Positions 8,868 through 21,661 are shown, counted from the first letter of the stretch. The stretch is 60,737 nucleotides of DNA from Haemophilus parahaemolyticus (GCF_002015035.1 NZ_MUXY01000023.1:1-60737); one strand, 5' to 3'. Made by a program: numbers and translations. The notes: generated by a model not told the origin, from the sequence alone.

Positions 8868-9374
8868 ATGGCAGAACAAAAAACAAACGATAGAAAAACT
8901 CATAAGTACAGTGCGTTAAATTACACACTTTACCTACTTTCCAAACGAGATTATACCGAAAAGCAGTTACGTTCCAAGCTCAAATTAAAAGAGTATGAAG
9001 CGGTCGAAATTGATGAGGCTATTGCAAAAGCCCAAGAGCAGAATTGGCAAAGCGATGAGCGTTTTTGCACTTCCTTTATTCGCTATCGCTCTCAACAAGG
9101 AATCGGCCCTCGTCGCTTAAAGCAAGAGTTGAAAATGAAAGGCGTGCCAGAATATTTGATTGCCGATGCAATAGACAATGCCGAAGCAGAAGAAGAGATT
9201 GATTTCTACGATATTGCAGAGCGAGTCTTTGAGCGAAAACGCCCACGTGTTTGGGATATAAAAGCGAAGCAGAAAATGTGGCGGTTTATGGTGAGCCGTG
9301 GGTTTTATCAGGATCATTTTAGTCATTTGATGGAAATAGATTATAATGATGACGATGATGAATTTAACGAATAA
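8868..9374 (+). CDS. recX: RecA regulator RecX
   Basis: Small helical protein that caps and destabilises RecA filaments. The 168-residue product shows RecX features: LLSKRDYTEKQLRSKL near the N-terminus and the repeated RYRSQQGIGPRRLKQELKMKG motif region, then YDIAERVFERKR. The ATG at 8868 is preferred to one at 8838, because that one lies inside the recA terminator hairpin and adds ten residues unrelated to the family. It follows recA and is 3 bases from dnaQ, giving a recA-recX-dnaQ block. Confidence 0.92.
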   Translation: MAEQKTNDRKTHKYSALNYTLYLLSKRDYTEKQLRSKLKLKEYEAVEIDEAIAKAQEQNWQSDERFCTSFIRYRSQQGIGPRRLKQELKMKGVPEYLIADAIDNAEAEEEIDFYDIAERVFERKRPRVWDIKAKQKMWRFMVSRGFYQDHFSHLMEIDYNDDDDEFNE

Positions 9375-9377
9375 ATA

Positions 9378-10145
9378 ATGATGCAAGAACAAAAAATACA
9401 CAGACAAGTGGTGCTCGATACCGAAACCACAGGGATGAACTTCAACGGTGCTCCGCACATTGGGCACAATATTATTGAGATTGGTGCGGTTGAGGTCATC
9501 AATCGCCGTTTAACAGGACGGACCTATCACGTCTACATCAAGCCCCCACGCGAAGTGGAAGAAGAGGCAATTAAAGTTCACGGTATTACCAACGAATTCT
9601 TGCAAGATAAACCCTCTTTCGCCGAAATTGCTGACGAGTTTGTAGATTTTATTAAAGGTGCGGAACTTGTGATTCATAACGCCCCCTTCGATGTAGGCTT
9701 TATGGATCATGAATTTTCATTCTTAAAAAATCCACCACCGAAAACGGCTGAGATGTGTACAGTGACAGACAGCCTCGCGATGGCGCGTAAAATGTACCCT
9801 GGCAAACGGAACAACTTAGATGCACTTTGTGACCGTTTAGGTATTGATAATAGCAAGCGTGTACTTCACGGGGCGTTACTGGATGCGGAAATTCTGGCTG
9901 ATGTTTTCCTGATGATGACAGGCGGTCAAATCGCCTTATTAGCGGATGAAACGGAAGAAAACATACAAGCGGTTGAATCTCACGAAGAAATTGCAAGAGA
10001 GGATGTTGATTCCAGTGGTACTATCGTGTTCCAAGCAACTTCTTCTGAGCTTAAAGCTCATGAGGCTTTTATGGCACTGCTCAATAAGAAATCAAAAGAA
10101 AATTGTATTTGGTTGAATCGAATGGAAGAAGAAACTATCAATTAG
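9378..10145 (+). CDS. dnaQ: DNA polymerase III epsilon subunit (3'-5' proofreading exonuclease)
   Basis: Proofreading subunit of the replicative polymerase. The 255-residue protein has the three DEDDh exonuclease motifs: DTETTGM (Exo I, about residues 14-20), HNAPFDVGFMDHEF (Exo II) and HGALLDAEILADV (Exo III). The C-terminal tail would bind the alpha subunit. Two adjacent ATGs (9378 and 9381) are possible starts and differ by one residue. It begins 3 bases after recX and is followed by a bidirectional terminator. Confidence 0.96.
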   Translation: MMQEQKIHRQVVLDTETTGMNFNGAPHIGHNIIEIGAVEVINRRLTGRTYHVYIKPPREVEEEAIKVHGITNEFLQDKPSFAEIADEFVDFIKGAELVIHNAPFDVGFMDHEFSFLKNPPPKTAEMCTVTDSLAMARKMYPGKRNNLDALCDRLGIDNSKRVLHGALLDAEILADVFLMMTGGQIALLADETEENIQAVESHEEIAREDVDSSGTIVFQATSSELKAHEAFMALLNKKSKENCIWLNRMEEETIN

Positions 10146-10169
10146 GTTTTACTCCTTCTCAATATAGTA

Positions 10170-10205
10170 AAAACCTCTTGCATCATTATTGTAGCAAGAG
10201 GTTTT
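10170..10205. terminator. Bidirectional terminator between dnaQ and the convergent omp gene
   Basis: A 12-bp stem AAAACCTCTTGC/GCAAGAGGTTTT with A-rich and T-rich flanks on the two sides. It serves the converging genes dnaQ (+) and the outer-membrane protein gene (-). Confidence 0.9.
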
Positions 10206-10223
10206 CTTTTAGAGTCTTATAAA

Positions 10224-10742
10224 CTAGAAACGATACCCAACATTTGCACTAAAATCGTTGCCTTTGAGTTTGGTACCACTACGTTTCAAGTTATTGCGAG
10301 TATATTCAGCACCCACTTCAATATTGCTTGAAACAGCATATTTAGCTCCAGCACCGTAACCGAAACCACGATAAGTTTCATCACCAACTTTGCTTGAGCT
10401 TGCATCTACTTTCACATATGGCATTAAGTCTGAACCCACGCGGTAACCTTGTTGATAACCTACGGTGTATTTATTTTTTTGTTTTACATCGCCTGTTACT
10501 TTGGTGCTACCGATTTTGGCTTTTGCTTGAGCAACGCCCACTAAGTTATTGCCGTAATCCATACCGTAATCCACAACGAGTACAGGGCCTGTTGATTGTT
10601 TACCTGTTACACCATTCACTTTATATTTTGCAGTTGTAAGATCAGCACTTACGCCCACACCAGTGAAAGTTTCGCCTACTGGTGCAGCAAAAGCAGATGC
10701 CGACATTGCACCAAGTGTTGCTAATACGAGAAGTTTTTTCAT
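10224..10742 (-). CDS. Small outer-membrane beta-barrel protein (porin-like/OmpX-type)
   Basis: A 172-residue precursor with a clear signal peptide (MKKLLVLATLGAMSASAFA, cut before APVG). The mature protein has alternating hydrophobic strands and a terminal NVGYRF, the C-terminal aromatic signature recognised by the BAM complex. Length and strand pattern fit an eight-stranded barrel of the OmpX/opacity type. An AAGGATT ribosome-binding site precedes the ATG. The specific function is not known. It is transcribed alone on the minus strand, downstream of arcA. Confidence 0.8.
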   Translation of the reverse strand: MKKLLVLATLGAMSASAFAAPVGETFTGVGVSADLTTAKYKVNGVTGKQSTGPVLVVDYGMDYGNNLVGVAQAKAKIGSTKVTGDVKQKNKYTVGYQQGYRVGSDLMPYVKVDASSSKVGDETYRGFGYGAGAKYAVSSNIEVGAEYTRNNLKRSGTKLKGNDFSANVGYRF

Positions 10743-10829
10743 TTTTAATCCTTTGTTTGAGTGGAATTTTTTTAAATTACATTAACTCTCTCCCACAAGG
10801 GGAAAGGGTATTTTTTAGACTGAGTTTAT

Positions 10830-11552
10830 TTATTCAAGTTCACCACAAAAACGGTAGCCTTCACCATGAATGGTCACGATAATTTCAGGTGTGGTTGGGT
10901 GATCTTCAAAATGTTTACGAATGCGACGAATGGTTACGTCCACCGTTCTGTCGTGCGGCTTTAATTTACGCCCAGTCATTTTAAGCAATAAATCTTCACG
11001 TGTTTGAATTTTACCTGGATTCTCGCAGAAATGAAGCAACGCTCTAAATTCGCTGCGTGGTAGTTTATTCTCTTCGCCCTCTGGAGTAATTAGGCTACGG
11101 CTGTTGATATCAAGTGTCCAGCCATTAAAGCAATATTGCTCAATATTTTGTGATGTTGAGATTGTCTCTTTCTCTTCCACCATTGTGCGGTTAAGTAAAT
11201 TTCTTGCGCGGATAGTCAGTTCACGGGGGTTAAATGGTTTGGTAATGTAATCATCCGCCCCAATTTCCAAGCCCAAAATTTTATCAATTTCATTATCACG
11301 CCCTGTTAAGAACATCAACGCGACTTCTGTCGTTTCACGCAATTCTCTGGCAAGCATTAACCCATTTTTACCAGGTAAATTGATGTCCATAATAACGAGA
11401 TTAATTGTTTGCTGTTCAAGCACTTCGTGCATTTGCGAGCCGTCCGTTGCTTCAAATACTTGATAGCCTTCTGCCTCGAAGATGTTTTTTAACATATTGC
11501 GGGTTACCGCTTCATCTTCAACAATTAAAATTTGTGGATTATTTTGATGCAT
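10830..11552 (-). CDS. arcA: Two-component response regulator ArcA
   Basis: OmpR-family regulator phosphorylated by ArcB under low oxygen; it represses aerobic respiration and TCA genes. The 240-residue protein has a receiver domain with the acidic pair in VEDE, the phosphoacceptor Asp in VIMDINLPG and the conserved Lys in ITKPF. A C-terminal winged-helix domain follows ([23 protein letters not shown]). Length and sequence match ArcA closely. It appears monocistronic. The upstream region holds a perfect uptake sequence at 11584-11592. Confidence 0.95.
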   Translation of the reverse strand: MHQNNPQILIVEDEAVTRNMLKNIFEAEGYQVFEATDGSQMHEVLEQQTINLVIMDINLPGKNGLMLARELRETTEVALMFLTGRDNEIDKILGLEIGADDYITKPFNPRELTIRARNLLNRTMVEEKETISTSQNIEQYCFNGWTLDINSRSLITPEGEENKLPRSEFRALLHFCENPGKIQTREDLLLKMTGRKLKPHDRTVDVTIRRIRKHFEDHPTTPEIIVTIHGEGYRFCGELE

Positions 11553-11679
11553 ACTAGGTTTTCCTAATTTTTAAAATTATGTAACCGCTTGTTTATAATT
11601 TGTTGCGATTGTAACTGATCGCTTGTTACCTCAAAAGGATTATTCTCACTTTCCTTATGCTGAATCAAATTTTTTAGGG

Positions 11680-13676
<1,997 letters not shown>

Positions 13677-13900
13677 TCATTGCTGCTATGATAAATCAAA
13701 ATGTAGCATTTGAATAATATTTCTTTCGAAAAATTTAATCGGATGCACTATTTACTAGGCAAAAATACTAAATTTTATCCGTTTAATTTTTTCGATGTAA
13801 AAAATTTGGATAATCTGACCGCTTTTATTTCTTCTTTGCGCAGAAAAGGCTATAATCACAGCAATTTTCTATTTTAAATTTAATGAAAAGTCCCAAAATA

Positions 13901-14866
13901 ATGCAATTAATTCGAGGTTTCTACAATTTACCCAATCATTCTGTTTTAACGAACGGTTGTGTTCTTTCCATCGGCAATTTCGATGGCGTACATTTAGGAC
14001 ATCAACAAATTCTCGCTCGCTTGGTTAACAAATCAATTGAATTGGGTTTACCTTCGGTCGTTATGCTGTTTGAACCGCAACCTCGTGAATTTTTTGCAAA
14101 AAAAGTGGACGATTTAACCGCTTGCAACGTGCCTGCTCGCTTAATGCGATTGCGTGATAAACTCAAATATTTAGAAAAATCAGGTATAGATTTCGTACTT
14201 TGTGTCCGTTTTTCTGAAAGGTTCGCCAAACTTACCGCAGAAGAATTTATCCAAGATTTATTGGTAAAACAGCTCAAGGTTCGCTATTTAAGCGTGGGAG
14301 ATGATTTCCGTTTCGGTGCAAAACGTTCGGGCGATTATCACACGCTGCAAGAAGCAGGAAAGACCTTCGATTTCACGGTAGAAGAGAGCCACACGCACAG
14401 TTTTGAACAAGATCGCATTAGTAGCTCTCTCATTCGCGAATTACTACAAAAAGATAAATTAGCACTAGTAGAAAAACTACTCGGGAAACCTTATTCAATT
14501 GCAGGTCGCGTTGCCCACGGCAATAAGCTGGGCAGAACAATAGGCTTTCCCACGGCAAACATTATGCTGAATCGCCTGGTCGTGCCAATTCACGGTGTAT
14601 ATGCAGTGCAAGTAGAAACCAAAACTGGAGTATTTCAAGGCATCGCGAACGTCGGCAACCGCCCAACTATTAACGGCACAAAGCCACTACTAGAAGTGCA
14701 TATTTTTGATTTCAACCAATCTATTTACGGTGAAGCCATTGAAGTAAGTTTCGTGAAAAAGCTCCGAGATGAAGTGAAATTCTCCAATTTTGAAGCCTTA
14801 AAGCAACAAATTGAGAAAGATAAACAACAAGCGGTTGAATTTTTTGAGGGATTTGCCGATGCCTAG
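13901..14866 (+). CDS. ribF: Bifunctional riboflavin kinase / FAD synthetase
   Basis: Converts riboflavin to FMN and FMN to FAD. The N-terminal nucleotidyltransferase domain has SIGNFDGVHLGHQ and the SSSLIRELL motif. The C-terminal riboflavin kinase domain has the GRVAHGNKLGRTIGFPTAN motif and the catalytic Glu region LLEVHIFDF. From this start it is 321 residues. The ATG at 13901 aligns with E. coli RibF (starting MKLIRG); an in-frame ATG at 13883 would add six residues, and neither has a strong ribosome-binding site. The stop codon lies inside a palindromic repeat (14862-14880). ileS follows. Confidence 0.95.
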   Translation: MQLIRGFYNLPNHSVLTNGCVLSIGNFDGVHLGHQQILARLVNKSIELGLPSVVMLFEPQPREFFAKKVDDLTACNVPARLMRLRDKLKYLEKSGIDFVLCVRFSERFAKLTAEEFIQDLLVKQLKVRYLSVGDDFRFGAKRSGDYHTLQEAGKTFDFTVEESHTHSFEQDRISSSLIRELLQKDKLALVEKLLGKPYSIAGRVAHGNKLGRTIGFPTANIMLNRLVVPIHGVYAVQVETKTGVFQGIANVGNRPTINGTKPLLEVHIFDFNQSIYGEAIEVSFVKKLRDEVKFSNFEALKQQIEKDKQQAVEFFEGFADA

Positions 14867-14909
14867 GGCTTCACCCTAGGTTACGCATAATTCAGCCCCG
14901 TTGGAGCTG
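14862..14909. repeat. Palindromic intergenic repeat between ribF and ileS
   Basis: Two adjacent hairpins: CCTAGGG-CTTCA-CCCTAGG (14862-14880) and CAGCCCC-GTT-GGAGCTG (14893-14909, one mismatch). No T run follows, so this is not a normal terminator. Double palindromes of this type recur between genes in many bacteria. The first arm overlaps the ribF stop codon. Confidence 0.6.
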
Positions 14910-14960
14910 GAAGTTAGAAAACCAAATTCAAAAACAATTTTATTAACTGGAAACAAAAAA

Positions 14961-17777
14961 ATGACTGATTACAAAAACACCTTAAATCTGCCTGAAACAG
15001 GCTTTCCGATGCGTGGGGACTTAGCAAAACGTGAACCTGCGATGTTAGAAAACTGGTATAGCAAAAACTTATACCAAAAAGTGCGTGAAGCTTCTAAAGG
15101 CAAAAAATCTTTTATTTTGCACGATGGCCCTCCCTATGCGAACGGTAATATTCACTTAGGTCATGCGGTTAATAAAATTTTAAAAGATATTATTATGAAA
15201 TCGAAAACCGCATTAGGTTTCGATACGCCTTATGTACCAGGTTGGGATTGCCATGGTTTGCCGATAGAGTTAAAAGTAGAAGGTTTAGTGGGTAAACCAA
15301 ATGAGAAAATCTCAGCGGCTGAATTCCGTCAAGCTTGCCGCGAATATGCAAAAGAACAAGTAGAAGGACAAAAAGCTGACTTTATTCGTATGGGAATTCT
15401 AGGGGACTGGGATAATCCATATTTAACAATGAATTTCGACACAGAAGCGAACATTATCCGTACTTTAGGTAAAGTCATTGCTAACGGTCATTTATACAAA
15501 GGTTCAAAACCTGTTCATTGGTGTTTGGATTGCGGTTCTTCTTTGGCAGAAGCGGAAGTAGAATATGAAGATAAAGTTTCCCCTTCTATCTATGTACGTT
15601 TCCCAGCGGTCAATGCACAAGAAATTGAGCAAAAATTCGGTGCGGAAGGCAAAGGAAGCGGTCAAATTTCTGCGTTAATTTGGACAACCACACCTTGGAC
15701 ATTACCATCTAACCGTGCGATTTCATTAAACGAAAATTTTGATTATCAATTAGTCCAAATGGGCGAAGAACGCTTAATTTTAGCGAAAGAATTAGTGGAA
15801 GCCGTAGCAAAAGCTGGCGAGATTGAACAGATTGAAATATTAGGCGAAATCAAAGGCAGCGAGTTAAATTTACTTCGCTTCCAACACCCATTCTATGATT
15901 TCAGTGTGCCATTTATTTTAGGCGACCACGTTACCACTGACGGCGGTACAGGTTTAGTTCACACCGCACCAGACCACGGTCAAGATGACTATATCGTTTC
16001 ACGTAAAAATGGTATCGAAATGGCGGGCTTAGTGGGTAACGATGGCAAATTCAAATCTGATGTGCCATTCTTCGCGAGCAAAGGCGTGTTTGAATCGAAC
16101 GAATTAGTGTTAGACAAACTCAAAGAAGTAGGTGCATTGTTCAAATTAGAACGCATTAAACACAGCTACCCACATTGCTGGCGTCATAAAACCCCAATTA
16201 TTTTCCGTGCGACACCACAATGGTTTATCGGAATGGAAACCCAAGGCTTACGCCGCCAAGCGTTAGGCGAAATTAAATCAGTGCGTTGGATCCCAAGTTG
16301 GGGCGAAGCACGAATTGAAAACATGGTAGCAAACCGCCCAGACTGGTGTATCTCACGCCAACGTACTTGGGGTGTGCCAATGACAATGTTCGTACATAAC
16401 GAAACCGAAGAGCTACACCCTCGCACACTTGAGATTTTAGAAGAAGTGGCAAAACGTGTGGAAGCGAAAGGCATTCAAGCGTGGTGGGATTTAGACCCTG
16501 TTGAAGTGTTAGGCGAAGAAGATGCGAAAATCTACCGTAAAGTGCCGGATACGTTAGACGTATGGTTCGATTCAGGATCAACCTACGCCTCTGTGGTCGA
16601 AGCCCGTCCAGAGTTTAATGGCAACAGTGCTGATATGTACCTTGAAGGTTCAGACCAACACCGTGGATGGTTTATGTCATCATTAATGCTTTCTACCGCA
16701 ACCAACGGCAAAGCACCATACAAACAAGTATTAACGCACGGTTTCACCGTTGATGAAAAAGGCAGAAAAATGTCTAAATCATTAGGTAATGTGATTGTGC
16801 CAAGCGAAGTTTGGAATAAAAACGGTGCAGATATTTTACGTTTATGGGTAGCATCAACTGACTACACAGGTGAAATTACCGTTTCACACAATATTTTAAA
16901 TAGTGCCGGCGAATCTTACCGTCGTATTCGTAACACAGCTCGCTTCTTATTAGCCAACTTAAACGGCTTTGATCCTAAACGAGACTTAGTAAAACCAGAA
17001 GAAATGGTAGCACTTGATCGCTGGGCAGTAAGCTGTGCATTAGAAGCACAAAATGATATCAAAGAGGCCTACGATAACTATCAATTCCATACCGTAGTAC
17101 AACGTTTAATGCGTTTCTGCTCAATTGAAATGGGATCGTTCTACTTAGATATCATTAAAGACCGTCAATACACCACCAAAGCAGATAGCCTTGTTCGTCG
17201 TAGCTGCCAAACTGCATTGTGGCACATTGCTGAAGCACTTGTGCGTTGGATTGCGCCAATTCTTTCATTCACCGCAGACGAAGTTTGGGGTTACTTACCA
17301 CAAGTCGAAGGTCGTGCAGAGTTTGTCTTCACTGAAGAATTCTATGAAGGTTTATTCTCACTTGGTGAAAATGAAAAATTAGACGATAACTACTGGCAAA
17401 AACTGCTTGCAGTCCGTACTGAAGTGAATCGTGTATTAGAACAAGCACGTAAAGACAAAGTCATCGGCGCAGGCTTAGAAGCAAAAGTGACGGTATATGC
17501 GAACGACGAAATTCATCCATTGTTAGAACAACTTGGCAACGAATTACGCTTCGTTCTCATCACTTCACAAGCAGTCATTAAACCACTTAGCGAAGCAGAT
17601 GTTGCAGAAGGCGAACTTGCAGGATTAGCTGTGAAAGTTGAACGTGCAGAAGGCGAAAAATGCCCACGTTGCTGGCACTATGCAACCGATATCGGTGCAA
17701 ATGCAGAACACCCTTCAGTATGTGGACGCTGCGTTGAAAATGTAGCAGGCAGTGGCGAAGTTCGTCATTTTGCGTAA
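14961..17777 (+). CDS. ileS: Isoleucyl-tRNA synthetase
   Basis: Class I aminoacyl-tRNA synthetase charging tRNA-Ile. The 938-residue protein has the HIGH-type motif (GNIHLGH), the KMSKS loop ([10 protein letters not shown]), the editing domain ([13 protein letters not shown]) and the C-terminal zinc finger CPRCWHY...CGRC. The ATG at 14961 is selected because the sequence [20 protein letters not shown] matches the start of E. coli IleS and a GGAAA site lies upstream. An in-frame start at 14901 falls in the intergenic repeat. ribF-ileS adjacency is common, but lspA does not follow here. Confidence 0.98.
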   Translation: MTDYKNTLNLPETGFPMRGDLAKREPAMLENWYSKNLYQKVREASKGKKSFILHDGPPYANGNIHLGHAVNKILKDIIMKSKTALGFDTPYVPGWDCHGLPIELKVEGLVGKPNEKISAAEFRQACREYAKEQVEGQKADFIRMGILGDWDNPYLTMNFDTEANIIRTLGKVIANGHLYKGSKPVHWCLDCGSSLAEAEVEYEDKVSPSIYVRFPAVNAQEIEQKFGAEGKGSGQISALIWTTTPWTLPSNRAISLNENFDYQLVQMGEERLILAKELVEAVAKAGEIEQIEILGEIKGSELNLLRFQHPFYDFSVPFILGDHVTTDGGTGLVHTAPDHGQDDYIVSRKNGIEMAGLVGNDGKFKSDVPFFASKGVFESNELVLDKLKEVGALFKLERIKHSYPHCWRHKTPIIFRATPQWFIGMETQGLRRQALGEIKSVRWIPSWGEARIENMVANRPDWCISRQRTWGVPMTMFVHNETEELHPRTLEILEEVAKRVEAKGIQAWWDLDPVEVLGEEDAKIYRKVPDTLDVWFDSGSTYASVVEARPEFNGNSADMYLEGSDQHRGWFMSSLMLSTATNGKAPYKQVLTHGFTVDEKGRKMSKSLGNVIVPSEVWNKNGADILRLWVASTDYTGEITVSHNILNSAGESYRRIRNTARFLLANLNGFDPKRDLVKPEEMVALDRWAVSCALEAQNDIKEAYDNYQFHTVVQRLMRFCSIEMGSFYLDIIKDRQYTTKADSLVRRSCQTALWHIAEALVRWIAPILSFTADEVWGYLPQVEGRAEFVFTEEFYEGLFSLGENEKLDDNYWQKLLAVRTEVNRVLEQARKDKVIGAGLEAKVTVYANDEIHPLLEQLGNELRFVLITSQAVIKPLSEADVAEGELAGLAVKVERAEGEKCPRCWHYATDIGANAEHPSVCGRCVENVAGSGEVRHFA

Positions 17778-17784
17778 AACAAAT

Positions 17785-17814
17785 AAAATGTGGGAATGCA
17801 TTTCCCATATTTTA
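17785..17814 (+). terminator. ileS terminator
   Basis: The stem AAAATGTGGGAA/TTCCCATATTTT, with one G-T pair, is followed by an AT-rich tail. It lies 8 bases after the ileS stop. Confidence 0.75.
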
Positions 17815-17841
17815 TTAGACTAATTTCTTCGTTTTTTCTTT

Positions 17842-17893
17842 TGGCAAATCTCCCCTCCCCCTCGAGGGAGAGGGGAGATTTGGCAGTATTGAT
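17842..17893. repeat. Palindromic intergenic element, copy 1
   Basis: A 13-bp perfect stem CAAATCTCCCCTC/GAGGGGAGATTTG (17845-17857 and 17870-17882) encloses a second palindrome CCCTCGAGGG. The following bases GGCAGTATTGATTA resemble those after the similar element at 53331-53392. It lies between ileS and pssA. Confidence 0.75.
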
Positions 17894-17947
17894 TAACAAA
17901 GAAATTATGTAATACGGTAGCCGAGTTACATACAAGGAAATTGTAAA

Positions 17948-19306
17948 ATGCTGATTCTAAACAAACCTAATCACGCCAAAAAACAACTAGAAAAACTTCG
18001 CTTTATTCCGCAAGCGGCGGAAAAAGTAGAATTTCTTGCGGATAGCCGTGCGTTCAAAACTCGCATTTTACAGCTGATCCAATCTGCAAAATCTCGCATT
18101 TATTTGACCGCTTTATATTTTGAAAAAGATGAAGCAGGGCAAGAAATCTTAGCTGCACTCTATCAAGCTAAACAAACCAACCCTGATTTAGAAGTCAAAA
18201 TTTTGGTCGATTGGCATCGTGCCCAACGTGGACGTATTGGCGAAGAAGCCACAAGCTCGAATGCGGATTGGTACACCCAACAAAAAGCCGAACATAACCT
18301 TGAAAAAGCAATTGAATTTTGGGGCGTGCCAATTAACAAACGTGAAGTTTTTGGCGTATTACATCTCAAAGGTTTTATCTTTGACAACACGCTAGTTTAT
18401 AGCGGTGCTAGTATCAATAACGTCTATTTACAACAGTTTGAGCGTTATCGCTACGACCGTTACCATGTGATTGAAAACGCAACCTTAACTGATAGCATGG
18501 TTGAATTGCTAGAAAAGCATATTATTAGCCAACCTGCAGTTTTCCGATTGGATGATGCCAATCGCCCGAAAACCTTTGAACTTCGCCCACAAATTAAAGC
18601 GTTTCGCAAATATTTAAGCCAACAGCAATACAACTTTGTTGGCAAAGCTGAAGATGAAGATTTAAGTCTTTTACCCATTATCGGTTTACGTAAAGGTAAT
18701 AAACTGAATAAAGTGATTGAAGCACTATTTTATCAAGCGCAAGAAAAACTGACGATTTGCACGCCTTATTTTAACTTCCCTCGTTCGCTACAACAGCGTA
18801 TTAAATGGTTGTTAGAAGAAGGAAAATCGGTAGAAATTATTGTAGGCGACAAAACTGCCAATGATTTCTACACTAAACCAGAAGAAAAATTTACGATGGC
18901 ATCAGCACTGCCTTATCTCTATGAGAAAAACTTACGCACGTTTGCTAGACGTTTTGACCATTTTATTCAAAACAAACAACTAATCATTCGTCTTTGGAAA
19001 GATGGCGAAAATAGCTACCATCTAAAAGGCGTTTGGATCGATAACTGCTATATCTTACTCACTGGTAACAATCTCAACCCACGAGCTTGGGCGTTAGATG
19101 CAGAAAATGCGGTATTGATTCATGATCCTAAGGCAGAATTAAGTGAAAAAGCACAAACTGAACTAGCCTATATTCGTCAACATACCAAAGTGTTAACCCA
19201 CTATAGCGATTTAGAACAGCTCAAAGATTATCCAGAAGCGGTACGCAAATTGCTGAAAAAATTCGGCCGCGTGAAGCTCGATAAAGTGGTAAAAATATTG
19301 TTGTAA
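17948..19306 (+). CDS. pssA: CDP-diacylglycerol-serine O-phosphatidyltransferase
   Basis: Makes phosphatidylserine, the precursor of phosphatidylethanolamine. The 452-residue protein belongs to the phospholipase-D superfamily PssA type found in gamma-proteobacteria. Two HKD-type catalytic motifs are visible: HLKGFIFDNTLVYSGA (about residues 139-154) and HLKGVWIDNCYILLTG (about 358-373). There are no transmembrane segments, as expected for this peripheral enzyme. A GGAA site precedes the ATG. It is followed by rlmB, with a small palindromic repeat between them. Confidence 0.95.
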   Translation: MLILNKPNHAKKQLEKLRFIPQAAEKVEFLADSRAFKTRILQLIQSAKSRIYLTALYFEKDEAGQEILAALYQAKQTNPDLEVKILVDWHRAQRGRIGEEATSSNADWYTQQKAEHNLEKAIEFWGVPINKREVFGVLHLKGFIFDNTLVYSGASINNVYLQQFERYRYDRYHVIENATLTDSMVELLEKHIISQPAVFRLDDANRPKTFELRPQIKAFRKYLSQQQYNFVGKAEDEDLSLLPIIGLRKGNKLNKVIEALFYQAQEKLTICTPYFNFPRSLQQRIKWLLEEGKSVEIIVGDKTANDFYTKPEEKFTMASALPYLYEKNLRTFARRFDHFIQNKQLIIRLWKDGENSYHLKGVWIDNCYILLTGNNLNPRAWALDAENAVLIHDPKAELSEKAQTELAYIRQHTKVLTHYSDLEQLKDYPEAVRKLLKKFGRVKLDKVVKILL

Positions 19307-19330
19307 GAACAAATAAACATACTAGAAAGC

Positions 19331-19356
19331 AGGGCGTGTATAACACGCCCTACGCC
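19331..19356. repeat. Single BIME-type palindrome
   Basis: GGGCGTGT-ATA-ACACGCCC (19332-19350) is followed by TACGCC. The CCCTACG edge matches the paired repeats at 20162-20228 and 48654-48719. It could also act as a terminator for pssA, but there is no T run. Confidence 0.6.
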
Positions 19357-19393
19357 TTCTTAACATACCTGAAATCCATATCAAGGAATCACT

Positions 19394-20134
19394 ATGAGTG
19401 AACAAATCTACGGCATTCACGCCGTAAAAGCTTTTTTAGATAATGCACCAGAACGCTTAATTGAAGTATTTGTGCTAAAAGGGCGCGAAGACAAACGTCT
19501 TAATCCATTATTAGGTGAATTAAAACGCTTAGGCGTGACAGTTCAACAAGTCAACCGCCAAACTTTAGATAACAAAGCACAAGGAGAAGTGCATCAAGGC
19601 ATTATTGCGCGTGTAGTGCCACAAAAAGAGCTCAACGAACATGATTTAGATGCAATTTTAGCTAACAAATCTGCGCCATTTTTACTCATTTTAGATGGTG
19701 TGACTGACCCGCATAACCTCGGAGCTTGTTTACGAACGGCAGATGCGGCAGGCGTTGATGCCGTAATTGTGCCAAAAGACAAATCAGCCCAACTGACCTC
19801 AACAGCTAGAAAAGTGGCTTGTGGTGCAGCAGAAACTGTACCGCTAATTCGCGTGACGAACCTTGCTCGCACCATGCGTGAGCTACAAGAAAATCACAAT
19901 ATTTGGATTGTGGGCACGGCAGGCGAAGCTGATGCTGGTATTTATGAAGCTAAATTAACGGGAGCAATTGCATTAGTGATGGGAGCAGAAGGCGATGGAA
20001 TGCGCCGCTTAACGCGTGAACATTGTGATCAACTGATTAGCATTCCAATGGCAGGATCAGTTTCCTCCCTCAACGTGTCCGTGGCAACAGGTGTGTGTTT
20101 ATTTGAAATTGTGCGTCAGAAGTTACAAGCATAA
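19394..20134 (+). CDS. rlmB: 23S rRNA (guanosine-2251-2'-O-)-methyltransferase
   Basis: SpoU/TrmH (SPOUT) methyltransferase that modifies Gm2251 in the ribosomal P site. The 246-residue protein starts with the family motif [15 protein letters not shown]. It carries the three SPOUT motifs: the [11 protein letters not shown] region, [13 protein letters not shown] and [18 protein letters not shown], which form the knotted SAM site. Length is normal. A CAAGGA site lies about 9 bases before the ATG. Confidence 0.96.
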   Translation: MSEQIYGIHAVKAFLDNAPERLIEVFVLKGREDKRLNPLLGELKRLGVTVQQVNRQTLDNKAQGEVHQGIIARVVPQKELNEHDLDAILANKSAPFLLILDGVTDPHNLGACLRTADAAGVDAVIVPKDKSAQLTSTARKVACGAAETVPLIRVTNLARTMRELQENHNIWIVGTAGEADAGIYEAKLTGAIALVMGAEGDGMRRLTREHCDQLISIPMAGSVSSLNVSVATGVCLFEIVRQKLQA

Positions 20135-20161
20135 ATGTCCATAACAACGGCGTTGCTCTTG

Positions 20162-20228
20162 TGGAGAGGCGAGGTTTACCCTCGCCCAAATTATTTTTAC
20201 TGGGAGGAAATAACCCGTCCCTACCCTG
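20162..20228. repeat. BIME-like pair of inverted palindromic repeats
   Basis: Two units face each other. Unit one has GGCGAGG-TTTAC-CCTCGCC (20168-20186). Unit two, read on the minus strand, begins GGTAGGGACGGG. Both have the same plan as the pair at 48654-48719 (CGTAGGGGCGGGGTTTATCC). They lie in the 312-base gap between rlmB and rlmN. The rest of that gap holds a perfect uptake sequence at 20288-20296 and no gene. Confidence 0.7.
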
Positions 20229-20446
20229 TAAACTGGTATTTTTAATCTATAAAGAAAACAAATTTTGCGATCTCGCTCGAAAATTTGACCGCTTGTGCTT
20301 TTCAAATTTTGCAAAAATCGCTAGCCTTACGGGGGAGAGATCAGTAAAATTCGCTTCTTTATTTAATCCTGCAAAACTAATCCTTTTGCCATAATGGTTC
20401 TCCTCTCATAAAAGAACGGGAACACGTGTAATAACGAGGCTTTTTA

Positions 20447-21607
20447 ATGTCAGATCAAATTCAAGCAACTAACATTGCAGTTGCTCATCCTAAATCCGAA
20501 AAAGTAAATTTAATGAATATGACGCGTCCGCAGATGCGTGAATTTTTAGCGAGTCTTGGCGAAAAGCCATTTCGTGCTGATCAACTCATGAAATGGATTT
20601 ACCACTTCGGTGAAGATAATTTCGACAATATGAGCAATATCAACAAGATATTGCGTGAAAAATTAAAACAAGTTGCAGAAATCAAAGCTCCTGAAGTGGC
20701 AGTGGAACAACGCTCAGCAGACGGCACAATCAAATGGGCGATGCAAGTGGGTGAGCAACAAATTGAAACCGTATATATTCCAGAAGCAGACCGTGCAACT
20801 CTTTGCGTTTCTTCGCAAGTGGGCTGTGCTTTGGCGTGTACGTTTTGTTCAACAGCTCAACAAGGTTTTAACCGTAACTTAAACGTAGCAGAAATTATCG
20901 GGCAAGTATGGCGTGCTTCAAAAATCATTGGTAACTTTGGTGTAACGGGCGTGCGTCCGATTACCAACGTAGTAATGATGGGAATGGGCGAACCATTATT
21001 GAACGTGAATAACGTTGTGCCTGCGATGGAAATTATGTTAGATGATTTTGCATATGGCTTATCAAAACGTCGAGTGACGCTTTCAACTTCGGGGGTTGTG
21101 CCAGCACTTGATGCTTTACGGGATAAAATCGATGTGGCATTGGCGATTTCTCTACACGCACCGAACGATGAAATTCGTGATGAAATCGTACCGATCAATA
21201 AAAAATATAATATGGAAATGTTGATCGATTCGGTCAACCGTTATCTTGAAGTGTCAAATGCTAACCACGGTAAAGTGACCATTGAGTATGTAATGTTGGA
21301 TCACGTGAATGATGAGGTAGATCACGCTCATCAATTAGCGAAAGTATTGAAAAATACGCCGTGTAAAATTAACTTAATTCCGTGGAATCCATTCCCAGAA
21401 GCCCCTTATGCTAAAAGCTCTAATTCTCGTGTAGATCGCTTCCAAAAAGCATTGATGGAATATGGCTTTACAGTTACCATCCGTAAAACGCGTGGTGATG
21501 ATATTGATGCCGCGTGCGGCCAGTTGGCGGGCGATGTTATCGACCGTACCAAGCGAACGTTAGAAAAACGCCGATTTGGTGAAGGGATTGCGGTGAAAGC
21601 ACAATAG
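20447..21607 (+). CDS. rlmN: 23S rRNA A2503 / tRNA A37 C2-methyltransferase RlmN
   Basis: Radical-SAM enzyme that methylates C2 of A2503 in 23S rRNA and A37 in some tRNAs. The 386-residue protein has the CxxxCxxC iron-sulfur motif CALACTFC (about residues 127-134), GMGEPLLN, and a C-terminal Cys in DAACGQL that acts in the reaction. An AACGAGG site precedes the start. pilW follows, the same pairing as in other Pasteurellaceae. Confidence 0.96.
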   Translation: MSDQIQATNIAVAHPKSEKVNLMNMTRPQMREFLASLGEKPFRADQLMKWIYHFGEDNFDNMSNINKILREKLKQVAEIKAPEVAVEQRSADGTIKWAMQVGEQQIETVYIPEADRATLCVSSQVGCALACTFCSTAQQGFNRNLNVAEIIGQVWRASKIIGNFGVTGVRPITNVVMMGMGEPLLNVNNVVPAMEIMLDDFAYGLSKRRVTLSTSGVVPALDALRDKIDVALAISLHAPNDEIRDEIVPINKKYNMEMLIDSVNRYLEVSNANHGKVTIEYVMLDHVNDEVDHAHQLAKVLKNTPCKINLIPWNPFPEAPYAKSSNSRVDRFQKALMEYGFTVTIRKTRGDDIDAACGQLAGDVIDRTKRTLEKRRFGEGIAVKAQ

Positions 21608-21661
21608 GAAAATAACTTTCTCCTACAACAGGAGAGAGTGAATCTTTAAAAAGGATCATTT

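Noticed and set aside
21614..21640. Small CTCCT/AGGAG hairpin between rlmN and pilW as a terminator or repeat
   Set aside because: The stem is only 5 bp, has no T run and contains the purine stretch of a ribosome-binding site.
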